From positions 1 through 64,000 of the forward strand of contig JAPPGZ010000060.1 of the NCBI GenBank assembly GCA_028874905.1: DNA of 64,000 nt. The letters are read 5' to 3'. The position numbers and the translations under genes were made by a program. The notes beneath the pieces are model-generated. The model was given only the letters and a program-made list of their open reading frames with translations. It was not told where the DNA came from and ran no database searches. Origin of the DNA: Gemmatimonadota bacterium. Lineage in GTDB: Bacteria > Gemmatimonadota > Gemmatimonadetes > Longimicrobiales > Gaopeijiaceae. Positions within the stretch are counted from its first letter, which is position 1. The number at the start of each line of letters is the position of its first letter. Below, one piece after another: positions 16,790 to 25,689 of this stretch.

Positions 16790-17527
16790 TCACAGGTTGT
16801 ATCCGACCTGGATAAAGTAGTATTCGGCCACCCCCAACATGACCAGAGCCGCGAGACGTTTCACCGTCACCATCCACTTCCCGGACCTGGGAAGGCGCGA
16901 AATCGTGCCCGAGAACAGGCCCACGGCAACCAGGAGGGCGGTCATCCCGAGGGAGAAGACGAATAGGTAGAGAAACCCCATTGCGCCAGCCCTGGTGGCG
17001 GCTACCCATGCCAACACCGCCGCAAAGGCGGGCGCGCCGCACGGGGCGGCCACGACACCGGAGGTGGCGCCCAGCACGAAGACGGCGCCGTAGGAACCCC
17101 CCTCTCGGCTCCCGGCCCACGCCAGCAACCGCTGTGGCACCCGCACCGGGATCACGTCGAGCATCGCCAGCGCAAAGAGAACGAGCAGGTTGCCGATCGC
17201 GAAGAGGGCCCACGGGCTGGCGCTCACGGTGCCGAAAAGGGTCCCGGTCAGGCCCGCGAGGAGTCCCAGGAAGGCGTAGAGCAACGCCATCCCCACGACA
17301 TAGGTCATGGTGAGGCCCACCGTCCGCCGCATGGGCTGTCCGTCGGTCGCCGTCCCCGAGATCACCGATGCAGTGATCGGGATCATGGGGTACACGCACG
17401 GCGTCAGGCTGGTCGCGACGCCGGCTCCGAAGAGCACGGCGAGAGCCAGAAGCGGACTGGAGGCTAGCGTTTCGGATAGGCCCCCGGCCGCCTGCTGAAC
17501 GAGGACAGCCGGGACGACTTCCGTCAC
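16790..17527 (-). CDS. ccdA: CcdA/DsbD-type thiol-disulfide transmembrane protein
   Basis: 245-residue polytopic membrane protein that moves reducing equivalents from cytoplasmic thioredoxin to periplasmic thiol proteins. The two membrane cysteines are in SLTPCVYPMIPI and VAAPCGAPAFA, the expected DsbD/CcdA positions, and about six hydrophobic helices are visible. The start is GTG at 17527, 10 bp below the previous stop; no strong Shine-Dalgarno is seen, so translation is probably coupled. It is followed immediately by the TlpA-like gene, forming a reductase relay pair. Confidence 0.88.
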   Translation of the reverse strand: MTEVVPAVLVQQAAGGLSETLASSPLLALAVLFGAGVATSLTPCVYPMIPITASVISGTATDGQPMRRTVGLTMTYVVGMALLYAFLGLLAGLTGTLFGTVSASPWALFAIGNLLVLFALAMLDVIPVRVPQRLLAWAGSREGGSYGAVFVLGATSGVVAAPCGAPAFAAVLAWVAATRAGAMGFLYLFVFSLGMTALLVAVGLFSGTISRLPRSGKWMVTVKRLAALVMLGVAEYYFIQVGYNL

Positions 17528-17534
17528 GAGCAGG

Positions 17535-18770
17535 TCATTTGCCGCCGCGGCGCTTGGCGGTCCGGCCGCTGCTGCTACGGCCTGAACTTGCGCTTGCTCC
17601 CGAGCTGCGACCGCTAACGGATCCGATGCTCCTGCCTCCCGAGTATCCGCCGCCCGTGCTGACCGACCGCGGACCCCTGTAGCCCCTTCCGGCGATCACG
17701 CGTCCACCACCGGATCTGGACGGCGCACGATTGACATCCACTACAACCGGCCTGTAGTAGCCACCGCCCCATCCACCCCAATAGCTCGAATATCCGTAGC
17801 CGTAGTAGCCGGGATAGCCATAGCCGTAGCCGTAGCGGTTGTAGCGGCCGTAGCCGTACATCAGGGGGGAGTAGTAATAGCCGAAGGGGCTTGTCATGTA
17901 TACACGGCGGGTTCGCTGGTCGGACCCGTACGCCTCGTCGGCGAGCGGTCCACCGCCTCCGAGCGCGAAGTGCTGCGGATACGAGATGGCCACGACGATG
18001 TCGATCACCTCCGCAGGCACACCGGCGTCGTCAAGCCGGATCAACTGTTCGGAATCCAGCCCATCGAACTCCTGCCGGACCTGTGCAAGCCAGCCCGCGA
18101 CCGCCTTCGCATCGACATTGCGCGAAGCGTCGATCACGTCGTCGATCGTGACGCGGGCAGCCGCAAAGAAATCGGCCCCCCGCAGGACGAACGGCAGTGG
18201 CTCGGTGCGCCGCGGGAGCCCCAGGTCCTCCAGGACGGAGTCATCCGCGTGGCTGTACCACTGCGACCAGGCGGTCGTGCCGCCGTTCGCCTGAAGGGCC
18301 CGCACATCCAGCCACTCCCCGGGGCCCGGCATTGAGATGATGCCGGTGCTGTGGCGGACCGTTCCGTTGTCGCAGGTCAGGTTGGACGTCGTGTACAGAC
18401 GCCGACCGTCTTCGGAGAATCTGGCCGACTCCGTCCCTCGACATTCATCCTGCTCGACCGGATGCGGTTGCCCGTCGGCGTAGTAGCTCTCGCGGTGCGT
18501 GATCTCGCCGTCCACGATGGTGAGCATCTCCACGTCGGCACCACTCGGTACGAAGCACAGGATGCCCCTGTCGACGGCTTCGTTGTCGGTGGGCCAATCA
18601 GCCTGGGTCGGAACGTTCGGCTCCCAGCAGCCGAGGTAGGGTTGCCACCCTGCTCTTGTCTGGCCGGCCTGTCCCTGCACAGTGCCCGGAATGGCAGCAA
18701 GCAGGAGCCCGGCCACCACACTGATGCCCTTCGTTCTCGTCAGCATGTCTGATCCCTTCGCGTCGTGCAT
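17535..18770 (-). CDS. Secreted Tyr/Gly-rich protein of unknown function
   Basis: 411-residue exported protein (signal peptide ending TVQGQ) that I do not recognise. The N-terminal half (residues of about 35-260) looks globular, with paired cysteines (LGCWEPN, GILCFV, QDECRG, LTCDNG). The C-terminal 150 residues are low-complexity: repeated YGYGYG/YGYGYP runs, then Ser/Gly/Arg-rich repeats ending AKRRGGK. Such tails are typical of adhesive or surface-exposed proteins. The start ATG 18770 has a strong GGAGGAAAAC upstream. It precedes ccdA by 8 bp and could share its operon. Confidence 0.65.
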   Translation of the reverse strand: MHDAKGSDMLTRTKGISVVAGLLLAAIPGTVQGQAGQTRAGWQPYLGCWEPNVPTQADWPTDNEAVDRGILCFVPSGADVEMLTIVDGEITHRESYYADGQPHPVEQDECRGTESARFSEDGRRLYTTSNLTCDNGTVRHSTGIISMPGPGEWLDVRALQANGGTTAWSQWYSHADDSVLEDLGLPRRTEPLPFVLRGADFFAAARVTIDDVIDASRNVDAKAVAGWLAQVRQEFDGLDSEQLIRLDDAGVPAEVIDIVVAISYPQHFALGGGGPLADEAYGSDQRTRRVYMTSPFGYYYSPLMYGYGRYNRYGYGYGYPGYYGYGYSSYWGGWGGGYYRPVVVDVNRAPSRSGGGRVIAGRGYRGPRSVSTGGGYSGGRSIGSVSGRSSGASASSGRSSSGRTAKRRGGK

Positions 18771-18814
18771 CGTTTTCCTCCGTGCCGGGAGCGTCCGTCC
18801 CGGTGCGTTCGCCG

Positions 18815-19597
18815 TCACAGCCTGAATCCTATTCCGAACGTGACCTGCAGGCCTGCCAGATCGAGATCGGGGAAGCCTACGAAGTCGGTCGAGAGCGGGG
18901 CACTCGCGAAGCCGTACTTCGCCTCGCCCATGAACAGTATCCGACCGTTTACGGCGACGTCCATCCCGCTGAACAAATGTACCGTAGCTCCTCGGTCCCG
19001 CGAATAGAAACGGTCACCGAAGATCTCCAGGGTTTCGAAGTCGACGAAGTCACCGTGCTGCACGAAGCGATACGACACGATGCCCCCGGCGACACCCACG
19101 TACGGGTTCCATGTTTCCGGAACCCACGCGAACCGGCCAATCGCTCTCCCCCTGTCCTTCAGGTAGGCCTTCACGCCGACCGTGACAGGTCGGATCGAGA
19201 ACTCGGTGGTCTGCTCGATCGGCAGGTCGTCCTGATCCACCCAGTCCCGGAACTCCGACCTGGTCTTGGAGCTGGTGTATCCCACGCTGAGCAGCAGATC
19301 CAGCCGGGTCGTGGCCCGGATCGCGAGATCACCACCGATCGACGCGCCGGCCAGATCGCGGGTATCGACCGTCAACTCCGAACGGGTCAGATCCCATAGG
19401 CTCTGAGTGCCGTCGCCGCTCCCGGCACGGGGCATGTGCAGCCCTGCCCTGAACGTGAAGGTCGCCCTGGGTGTTCCGAAGAGGAAGTCGCGGCCCTGGG
19501 CACTCGTCGCCGCTGGTGCTGCCGCCCCCAGCAGGAGAACGAAAAGAATGCTGCCAAGCACGGGCCCTGCCCCGAAACTCCATTCTCTACCGAGCAT
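18815..19597 (-). CDS. Outer-membrane beta-barrel protein
   Basis: 260-residue predicted outer-membrane barrel. A signal peptide (ending AATSAQG) is followed by alternating amphipathic strands such as GGDLAIRATTRLDLLLSVGYTSS, YVGVAGGIVSYRF and LAGLQVTFGIGFRL, with a terminal aromatic-hydrophobic strand as recognised by the BAM complex. No specific family can be assigned; the size fits an 8-stranded OmpA/OmpW-like barrel. The start ATG 19597 has CAGGAGA 6 nt upstream. It lies 44 bp upstream of the Tyr/Gly-rich protein on the same strand. Confidence 0.72.
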   Translation of the reverse strand: MLGREWSFGAGPVLGSILFVLLLGAAAPAATSAQGRDFLFGTPRATFTFRAGLHMPRAGSGDGTQSLWDLTRSELTVDTRDLAGASIGGDLAIRATTRLDLLLSVGYTSSKTRSEFRDWVDQDDLPIEQTTEFSIRPVTVGVKAYLKDRGRAIGRFAWVPETWNPYVGVAGGIVSYRFVQHGDFVDFETLEIFGDRFYSRDRGATVHLFSGMDVAVNGRILFMGEAKYGFASAPLSTDFVGFPDLDLAGLQVTFGIGFRL

Positions 19598-19757
19598 TGC
19601 GGTCTCCTGGTTTGCGGGTTCGGCGATACTCATGCGCAAGACCCGTGCCGCTCTTCACATGTGCCCGGGCGGGACCTTGGAGGTGGTACGGGCGCCCGCT
19701 TATCCTCCCATGGGGACAGTGAGCGTCCGCTCGGGGTGACACCTGCCCGATCCGGCA

Positions 19758-20621
19758 TCAGCCGAGCGTCCGTTGCAGATAGGCCTTCAGACGCTCCCAG
19801 GCGTCGGCAGCCGGTGCCGCACGTACATCGGGGTTGCCGTCCACGCGCAGCCAGAAACCGTGATTCACGTCGTCGTAGATGTGCAGGTCGTGCTCCACGC
19901 CGGCGGCCCGGAGCGCACTCTCGAACGCCGCCACGGACTCCGGTGAAGGCTGGTTGTCGAGAGCGGCGAAAGTCCCGTACACCTCGTGGTTCAGCCGGGC
20001 GACGACCTGCGGGTCATCCACGAGCCGACCGTAGAAGATGGCGGTCGCTTCGTGGTTCGCACCGTCCAGGCCGAAGGAGAGGGCGATCCCTCCGCCGAAG
20101 CACCACCCCATCGCGCCAACCCGCCCGGTCACGTCGGGACGGCCCTTCAGGTAGGCCACCGCTGCGTTCAGGTTCGTGATCATCGCCGCCGGATCCGACT
20201 GCGCTTCCCGGACCAGCGCCATGTTCTCGTCCGGGTTGGAGCCGGTGCGCCCGCGGAAGAGGTCCGCCGCGAGCGTCACGTACCCCTCGTCCGCGAAGTC
20301 GTCGGCAAGTTGCCGGACGCGGTCCTGGAGGCCGTTCCATTCGTGAATGATCACCAAAGCCGGAAACGGACCGCCGCCGTCCGGGACGGCGAGGTAGCCG
20401 GTGGTGAGTTCGTCACCGTCCACGTACTTGAGGTCGCTGCCCTCGAGAGCCCCTCCCTCGCCGATGATCGCAGAGGGCAGATCGGGGGGCTGGGCCGTGT
20501 CCTCCGGGGGAGGCGCCTCCGCGCATGCCAGTACGAGCGGAACGAGAAGGAACGGGTTGCCGAAGCGCCAACCGGCCCTTGCGTCGGCCCGGCGAGCACC
20601 TGCTTCAGTGAATCCACCCAT
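19758..20621 (-). CDS. Dienelactone hydrolase-family lipoprotein
   Basis: 287-residue alpha/beta hydrolase of the dienelactone-hydrolase family. The Cys nucleophile is in GAMGWCFGGGIAL, the catalytic His in YDDVNHGFW, and the active-site Glu in IIHEWNGL. The leader MGGFTEAGAR...LLVPLVLAC looks like a lipoprotein signal, so the enzyme is probably attached to the envelope rather than cytoplasmic as in classic ClcD. The Pro/Glu-rich stretch after the Cys is a flexible linker. The substrate is unknown. It is divergent from the MBL gene at 20782. Confidence 0.87.
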   Translation of the reverse strand: MGGFTEAGARRADARAGWRFGNPFLLVPLVLACAEAPPPEDTAQPPDLPSAIIGEGGALEGSDLKYVDGDELTTGYLAVPDGGGPFPALVIIHEWNGLQDRVRQLADDFADEGYVTLAADLFRGRTGSNPDENMALVREAQSDPAAMITNLNAAVAYLKGRPDVTGRVGAMGWCFGGGIALSFGLDGANHEATAIFYGRLVDDPQVVARLNHEVYGTFAALDNQPSPESVAAFESALRAAGVEHDLHIYDDVNHGFWLRVDGNPDVRAAPAADAWERLKAYLQRTLG

Positions 20622-20781
20622 GGTCGCTCTTCCATCCTGGTGATTGCCACCGAAAGGCTATTGGTTAGACAATAGGTGGGACGGGCACGCCCGGCGTCAA
20701 ATGGAAGCGTGCGCCGAATTCCGGTTGTGTCGGAAGTCCGGCTTTGCCGGAAGCGCAAGTTGGAGCCACCAGGAGCGGGAG

Positions 20782-21717
20782 ATGCGCAGAATGAGGATTC
20801 CCCTTGTGAGACAGTCGGGCCGCTGGCCCCGAATCGCGGCCGTCGCGGTCGTGCTTGCCGGTATCGGCACGAGTGCGTTGGAAGCGCAGCAGGACATGTC
20901 GGATGTGGAGATCACGACCATTCCCCTGGAGAGCGACCTGTTCATGTTGTTGGGACGGGGCGGGAATATCGGATTGTCCGTCGGAGAGGACGGTGCGTTC
21001 CTCATCGACGACCAGTTCGCGCCCCTGACGGACAAGATCCTCGCGGCGGTCGCGGAGGTGACGGACCAGCCCGTTCGCTGGGTGCTCAACACCCATTGGC
21101 ACGGCGACCACACGGGGGGCAACGAGAATCTGGGCAATGCCGGAGCCATGATCGTCGCCCACCGGAACGTGTACCGGCGGATGAACCCTGCAGAGTTCGC
21201 GGACCTCGTGGGCCGGTCCAGCCAGGCCCCTCGTGCGGCCCTGCCCGTCGTCACATTCGACGAAGGCGTCCAGTTTCACTGGAACGGCCGGCGCATCGCA
21301 GTGACGCACATCGGCAAGGCCCACACGGACGGTGACGCGATCGTCCACTTCCCGCGGGCCAACGTCTTCCACATGGGAGACACCTTCTTCCGCGGCCGCT
21401 ACCCGTTTGTCGACGTGGACAGCGGCGGCGGCGTCGACGGGGTCATCGCCGCGGCCAACTTCGTGCTGGAGCGTTCGAACGAAGGCACGAGGATCATACC
21501 GGGCCATGGTGACCTCGCGTCGCCGGAACACCTGCGCGAATACCGCGACATGCTCGAGACCGTGCGGATGCGCGTGGCGAGCCTGGTGGCCAATGGCCGC
21601 ACGGAGGATCAGGTCGTCGCCGCGGCGCCCACGGCCGACCTCGACGACATCTGGGGCGCCAACTCCGAGCGCTTCGTCCGCGCCGTGTACCAGAGCCTGT
21701 CAGGAGGGATGGAGTGA
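20782..21717 (+). CDS. Secreted MBL-fold metallohydrolase
   Basis: 311-residue metallo-beta-lactamase-fold protein with a complete metal site: NTHWHGDHTGGN, GKAHTDGDAIVHF and IIPGHGD. A signal peptide ends ALEAQQ. The architecture (short sheet-forming start VEITTIPLESDLFMLLG, then the MBL core) matches the periplasmic quinoprotein-relay-like branch; a classical beta-lactamase role is not implied. ATG 20782 has AGGAG 6 nt upstream; ATG 20791 is an alternative. Its stop TGA overlaps the M20 gene ATG (TGATG), so the two are translationally coupled. Confidence 0.85.
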   Translation: MRRMRIPLVRQSGRWPRIAAVAVVLAGIGTSALEAQQDMSDVEITTIPLESDLFMLLGRGGNIGLSVGEDGAFLIDDQFAPLTDKILAAVAEVTDQPVRWVLNTHWHGDHTGGNENLGNAGAMIVAHRNVYRRMNPAEFADLVGRSSQAPRAALPVVTFDEGVQFHWNGRRIAVTHIGKAHTDGDAIVHFPRANVFHMGDTFFRGRYPFVDVDSGGGVDGVIAAANFVLERSNEGTRIIPGHGDLASPEHLREYRDMLETVRMRVASLVANGRTEDQVVAAAPTADLDDIWGANSERFVRAVYQSLSGGME

Positions 21718-23075
21718 TGAGGATGAACATCGAACGCATTCGGACGGTTTCCGCAACAGCTGCCACGAGAGCCGCCGCGGCCGGGCTGGCGGTGATGATC
21801 GGGCTCGCCGCCCTGGCGCCCATCTCACCCACAGCCGCCCAGGACGCGCGCGTCGACGAGGTGCTGGCCACCGTCCAGGACACGATCATTCGCCTGCGCG
21901 AGCACATCCACCAGAACCCCGAGCTCGGCAACCGCGAATTCAACACGGCGGCCCTGGTCGCCGACCACCTGCGCGCGCTCGGCTTCGACGAGGTGCAGAC
22001 CGGGGTCGCGCACACCGGGGTGGTGGGGATCCTGCGCGGCGGCCGCCCCGGACCCGTGGTGGCGGTGCGCGCCGACATGGACGCGCTCCCCGTCACCGAG
22101 ATGACGCCCTACCCCTTCCGGTCCACAGTGCGCACCACCTACCTGGGCCAGGAGGTGGGAGTGTCCCATGCGTGCGGCCATGACATCCACGTCGCCGTGC
22201 AGTTGGGCGTGGCCTCGGTGCTGGCCGGCATGCGCGACGAGCTGCCGGGGACGGTCAAGTTCATCTTCCAGCCAGCCGAGGAAGGGCCCCCGCCGGGCGA
22301 GGACGGCGGCGCGCGCATGATGGTGGCCGAGGGCGTCCTGCAGGATCCCGCGCCGAGCGCCATCTTCGGCCTCCACTCCTTCGCCGAGATGGAGGTGGGC
22401 AAGGTCGGGTTCACCTCCGGTCCCGCGCTCGCGGCCGTGGACCACTTCCGTGTCCGCATCCTGGGGCTGCAGGCCCACGGCGCCGCGCCGCATCTGGGGA
22501 TCGACCCGATCGTGATGGCTTCCCAGGCGGTCAGCGCATTCCAGACCATCCGGTCGCGCAACCTGCCCCCGCTTGAGCCCAGCGTGGTGACGGTGGGGAT
22601 CATCCGGGGCGGCACCCGCTTCAACATCATCCCGCACGTGGTCGAGATGGAGGGTACGGTACGCACCTACAACCCCGACGTGCGCGACGCCGTCGAGCAG
22701 CGCATGGGCGAGATCTTGGCCGGGATCACGGCTGCGGGGGGAGGCACCTTCGAGCTGGACTACGACCGCGGCACGCCCGCCACGATCAACGATCCCGACC
22801 TCGGGGAGCGCATGCTGCCCACGCTCGCCAGAGTCGTCGGCGAGGAGAACGTCGTCGACCTGGATCCGACGATGGGCGGCGAGGACTTCGCATACTTCGC
22901 CAACGAAGTTCCGGGCTTCTTCTTCCGGCTGGGACAGGTCATTCCCGGCGGAACCTCCGGCGGTCACCACACGCCGGACTTCCAGGCCGACAACTCGGCC
23001 GTGCCCGTCGGGATCCGCGCGATGACCAACCTGCTTCTGGACTATCTGAAAGCGGGCACGCCGGCCACCGAGTAG
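21717..23075 (+). CDS. Secreted M20D-family amidohydrolase/peptidase
   Basis: 452-residue M20-family zinc amidohydrolase of the AbgB/hippurate-hydrolase (M20D) type, exported (signal peptide ending SPTAAQ). Visible motifs: LREHIHQNPELGNREF, VRADMDALPV, SHACGHDIHVA, IFQPAEEGPPPGE, GLHSFAEMEVG and MGGEDFAYF. Likely releases amino acids or aromatic acids from N-acyl conjugates. It starts at the ATG overlapping the upstream MBL stop and ends 67 bp from the convergent asnB. The Cys-Gly-His-Asp metal centre is intact. Confidence 0.9.
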   Translation: MRMNIERIRTVSATAATRAAAAGLAVMIGLAALAPISPTAAQDARVDEVLATVQDTIIRLREHIHQNPELGNREFNTAALVADHLRALGFDEVQTGVAHTGVVGILRGGRPGPVVAVRADMDALPVTEMTPYPFRSTVRTTYLGQEVGVSHACGHDIHVAVQLGVASVLAGMRDELPGTVKFIFQPAEEGPPPGEDGGARMMVAEGVLQDPAPSAIFGLHSFAEMEVGKVGFTSGPALAAVDHFRVRILGLQAHGAAPHLGIDPIVMASQAVSAFQTIRSRNLPPLEPSVVTVGIIRGGTRFNIIPHVVEMEGTVRTYNPDVRDAVEQRMGEILAGITAAGGGTFELDYDRGTPATINDPDLGERMLPTLARVVGEENVVDLDPTMGGEDFAYFANEVPGFFFRLGQVIPGGTSGGHHTPDFQADNSAVPVGIRAMTNLLLDYLKAGTPATE

Positions 23076-23142
23076 CGGCACGACGGGCCGCAGGACGCTG
23101 GCGGACCGCAGGCCAGCGGAGGGCGTCCCGTGGCCTTGTGCC

Positions 23143-24801
23143 TCAGTAGGCGGCCTCGTGCACCCCCGCGACCGCCCGTCCCGAGGGGTCGAGCGTTTTC
23201 GACAACACCTCGTCCCACGCCAGCGCCTCGGGTGTGGAGCATGCGACGCTCGGTCCCCCGGGGACACAGTGCGCGGCTGCGGGCAACGGGAAATGGGACT
23301 CGAAGATCCGGCGGTACAGGTACGCTTCCTTGTCGGCGGGAGGGTTGTGAGGGAAGCGGAAGGGGGCGCTTGCCATCTTGCGGTCGCTCACGCTCTTCTC
23401 CGCGAAGTCCTTCAGGGAGTCGATCCAGGCATACCCCACGCCGTCCGAGAACTGCTCCTTCTGCCGCCACAGCACCTCGGCCGGAAGGTAGTCGGTGAAG
23501 GCTTCGCGAAGGATGCGTTTCTCGATTCCGCCGCCGGGCATCTTGCCGGCCGGATCGATCGACATGGCCACGTCTAGGAATTCCTTGTCGAGGAAGGGGA
23601 CGCGGGCTTCGATTCCCCACGCGGCCATCGCCTTGTTGGCACGCAGACAGTCGTACTGGTGCAACCGGTCGATCTTGCGAACGGTCTCTTCGTGGAATGA
23701 GCGGGGGTCGGGCGCCCGATGGAAGTACAGGTAGCCGCCGAACACCTCGTCGGCCCCCTCGCCAGACAGCACCATCTTGATCCCCAGGGTCCGGATGCGC
23801 CGCGCCATGAGGTACATCGGCGTGGCGGCACGCACCGTCGTTACATCGTATGTCTCCAGGTGATGGATGACGTCGGACAGCGCGTCCAGTCCGTCCTGGA
23901 CGGTAAAGTGGAACTCGTGGTGCACGGTGCCGATGTGGTCGGCCACGACCCTGGCGGCGGCCAGATCCGGCGATCCCTCCAGGCCGATGCAGAAGGAATG
24001 GAGCCGGGGCCACCACGCCTCGGTGCGGTCGTCATCCTCGATCCGGCGTCTCGAAAAGCGCTGCGCCACCGCGGAAACGATGGAGGAGTCCAGTCCTCCG
24101 GACAGGAGCACGCCGTAGGGCACGTCGGACATGAGTTGCCGGTGCACGGCGGCCTCGAGCGCTTCACGGATGCGTGATGGGTCGGGATCCGCCGTTGCGG
24201 CACCGAGTTTCCGCCAGGCCCGCTTGTAGTACCGTCGCGGGGTGCCCTCCGAGGAATCGAGGAGGTGTCCCGGCGGGAATTCGGAGACCGTCCGGCAGAC
24301 CGGCGTGAGGGCCTTCATCTCGGACGCGACGTAGAACCGGCCGTCGTCGTCATGGCCGGTGTACAGAGGGACGATGCCGAGGTGGTCGCGGCCCACGATG
24401 TACCGGTCCTGCGCCGAATCGTACAACACGAAAGCGAAGATCCCGTTCAGCCGATCCAGAAAGTCGCCTCCTTCCTCCGCGTACAGCGCAAGAATGACCT
24501 CGCAGTCGCTCCGGGTGAGGAAGCGATAGGGGGTCTGGAGTTCGGACTCGAGCTGGCGGTGGTTGTAGATCTCGCCGTTGACGGCCAGCACATGGGTGCC
24601 GTCAGCGTTCTCCAGGGGCTGGGCGCCGTGCTCCACATCCACGATTGCGAGGCGGTTGTGGGCCAAAATGGCGCGCTCGTGCGCAAAAACGCCGGACCAG
24701 TCGGGACCACGATGTCGCTGCAGCTTCGACAGTGTCAGGACCCGGTCACGGGGTGGTGGATCCGCGGGGTCAAACCCCAGGATGGCGAGGACTGAGCACA
24801 T
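23143..24801 (-). CDS. asnB: Asparagine synthase (glutamine-hydrolysing)
   Basis: 552-residue class B asparagine synthetase, close to the usual length of about 554. Cys2 (MCSVLAI) is the N-terminal glutaminase nucleophile. RHRGPDWSG and NRLAIVDVEHGAQPL are the amidotransferase blocks, and the synthetase PP-loop is VLLSGGLDSSIVSAV, followed by VLSGEGADEVFGGY. Converts aspartate, glutamine and ATP to asparagine. The ATG at 24801 is preceded not by a Shine-Dalgarno but by TATTTTAAT, so the message may be leaderless. It is divergent from the Sec-AhpC gene (72 bp between starts), with a palindromic CCCGGAACCGGG at 24819-24830 between them. Confidence 0.93.
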   Translation of the reverse strand: MCSVLAILGFDPADPPPRDRVLTLSKLQRHRGPDWSGVFAHERAILAHNRLAIVDVEHGAQPLENADGTHVLAVNGEIYNHRQLESELQTPYRFLTRSDCEVILALYAEEGGDFLDRLNGIFAFVLYDSAQDRYIVGRDHLGIVPLYTGHDDDGRFYVASEMKALTPVCRTVSEFPPGHLLDSSEGTPRRYYKRAWRKLGAATADPDPSRIREALEAAVHRQLMSDVPYGVLLSGGLDSSIVSAVAQRFSRRRIEDDDRTEAWWPRLHSFCIGLEGSPDLAAARVVADHIGTVHHEFHFTVQDGLDALSDVIHHLETYDVTTVRAATPMYLMARRIRTLGIKMVLSGEGADEVFGGYLYFHRAPDPRSFHEETVRKIDRLHQYDCLRANKAMAAWGIEARVPFLDKEFLDVAMSIDPAGKMPGGGIEKRILREAFTDYLPAEVLWRQKEQFSDGVGYAWIDSLKDFAEKSVSDRKMASAPFRFPHNPPADKEAYLYRRIFESHFPLPAAAHCVPGGPSVACSTPEALAWDEVLSKTLDPSGRAVAGVHEAAY

Positions 24802-24873
24802 GCGATTAAAATAGGTGTCCCGGAACCGGGGGTGTACCCGGTGGAATCCAACATACTGCAACGGACCACGAAC

Positions 24874-25500
24874 ATGTCTCCATCCATTCGATTCCCGGCC
24901 GGCATGCGCACTGTCGCGTTGCCGGTCCTGCTGGGCCTGCTTGCGACCACCAGCTCGGCTCGCGCACAGGACCTGGGCCCGGTCGACGGTCATGACCTGC
25001 CGCCCACCGACATCGAGCGCGTGGCGGTCGGGGACGAAGCGCCGCTATTCACCCTGGAATCGTTCGGCCGCGGCCAAGTGGCGCTCTCGGGATTCCGAGG
25101 GGACAAGAACGTGGTGCTCGTCTTCTACCGGGGCCACTGGTGACCGTACTGCGCCAGTCAGCTCGTGGAGCTGAGAGCCCTTTTGCCCGCAGACCTCGAG
25201 GACGAGACCGAAATCGTGACGGTGTCTGTGGACGACCAGGAGGGGATGCAGTTGATGATCGACCGTGTCGCCGCGGAAGACGGCATGGCCCCCGACTTCA
25301 TCATGCTCTCCGACCCCGACCACGCGGTTATCGACCGCTACGGCCTGTTCAACGAGAACGCGCCTCCGAACCGGCCTCTGCCGCATCCCGCCACCTACGT
25401 GATCGACAAGGATGGTGTCGTACGGTACCGCTTCGTTGAGGTGGACTACCGTGTGCGGCCCACCAACGAGGACATTCTGGAGGTCCTGAAGACGCTGTAG
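24874..25500 (+). CDS. Secreted AhpC/TSA-family protein, predicted selenoprotein (UxxC, Sec90)
   Basis: Second peroxiredoxin-like selenoprotein candidate. The frame is interrupted only by TGA at 25141-25143. Read as residue 90, it gives VLVFYRGHW-U-PYCASQLVEL, matching the family motif YRGHWCPYC, so U replaces the peroxidatic Cys and forms a UxxC redox pair with Cys93. Downstream sequence is fully conserved (ETEIVTVSVDDQEGMQL, HPATYVIDKDGVVRYRFVEVDYRVRP). The signal peptide (TSSARAQ) places it in the periplasm. The start is uncertain: ATG 24874 gives the neatest signal peptide; GTG 24832 and ATG 24904 are alternatives. A 7 bp hairpin at 25158-25174 fits a SECIS. Total 208 residues. Confidence 0.83.
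25158..25174 (+). promoter_or_regulatory. SECIS-like hairpin after the UGA
   Basis: A perfect 7 bp stem TCAGCTC/GAGCTGA closes a GTG triloop. The loop begins 21 nt after the UGA (25144-25164 between), identical to the spacing of the hairpin at 15869. Loop position 1 is G. Two unrelated stem sequences with the same spacing argue that the structure, not protein conservation alone, is under selection. Confidence 0.7.
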
Positions 25501-25689
25501 CGATTCAGGGCACCGCCCCGCGCGAGCAATGCCCCGCACTAACAGGGGCGGTGGGGGCGCGGTGTCATCGGTCGTTGGGGGTGGTCCGGGTCGGCGTGCG
25601 CCCGAATCGCGGTGGCCAAAGGAGGGCGATTCGCGCTCCTGGAACGATTAGTCCCAACCAGACATGTAAACGCACATCCGGGGTGGGTA

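Noticed and set aside
25158-25174. Hairpin as an internal terminator
   Set aside because: It lies inside coding sequence, has a three-base loop and no T tract, and coding continues conserved for 100 residues beyond it.
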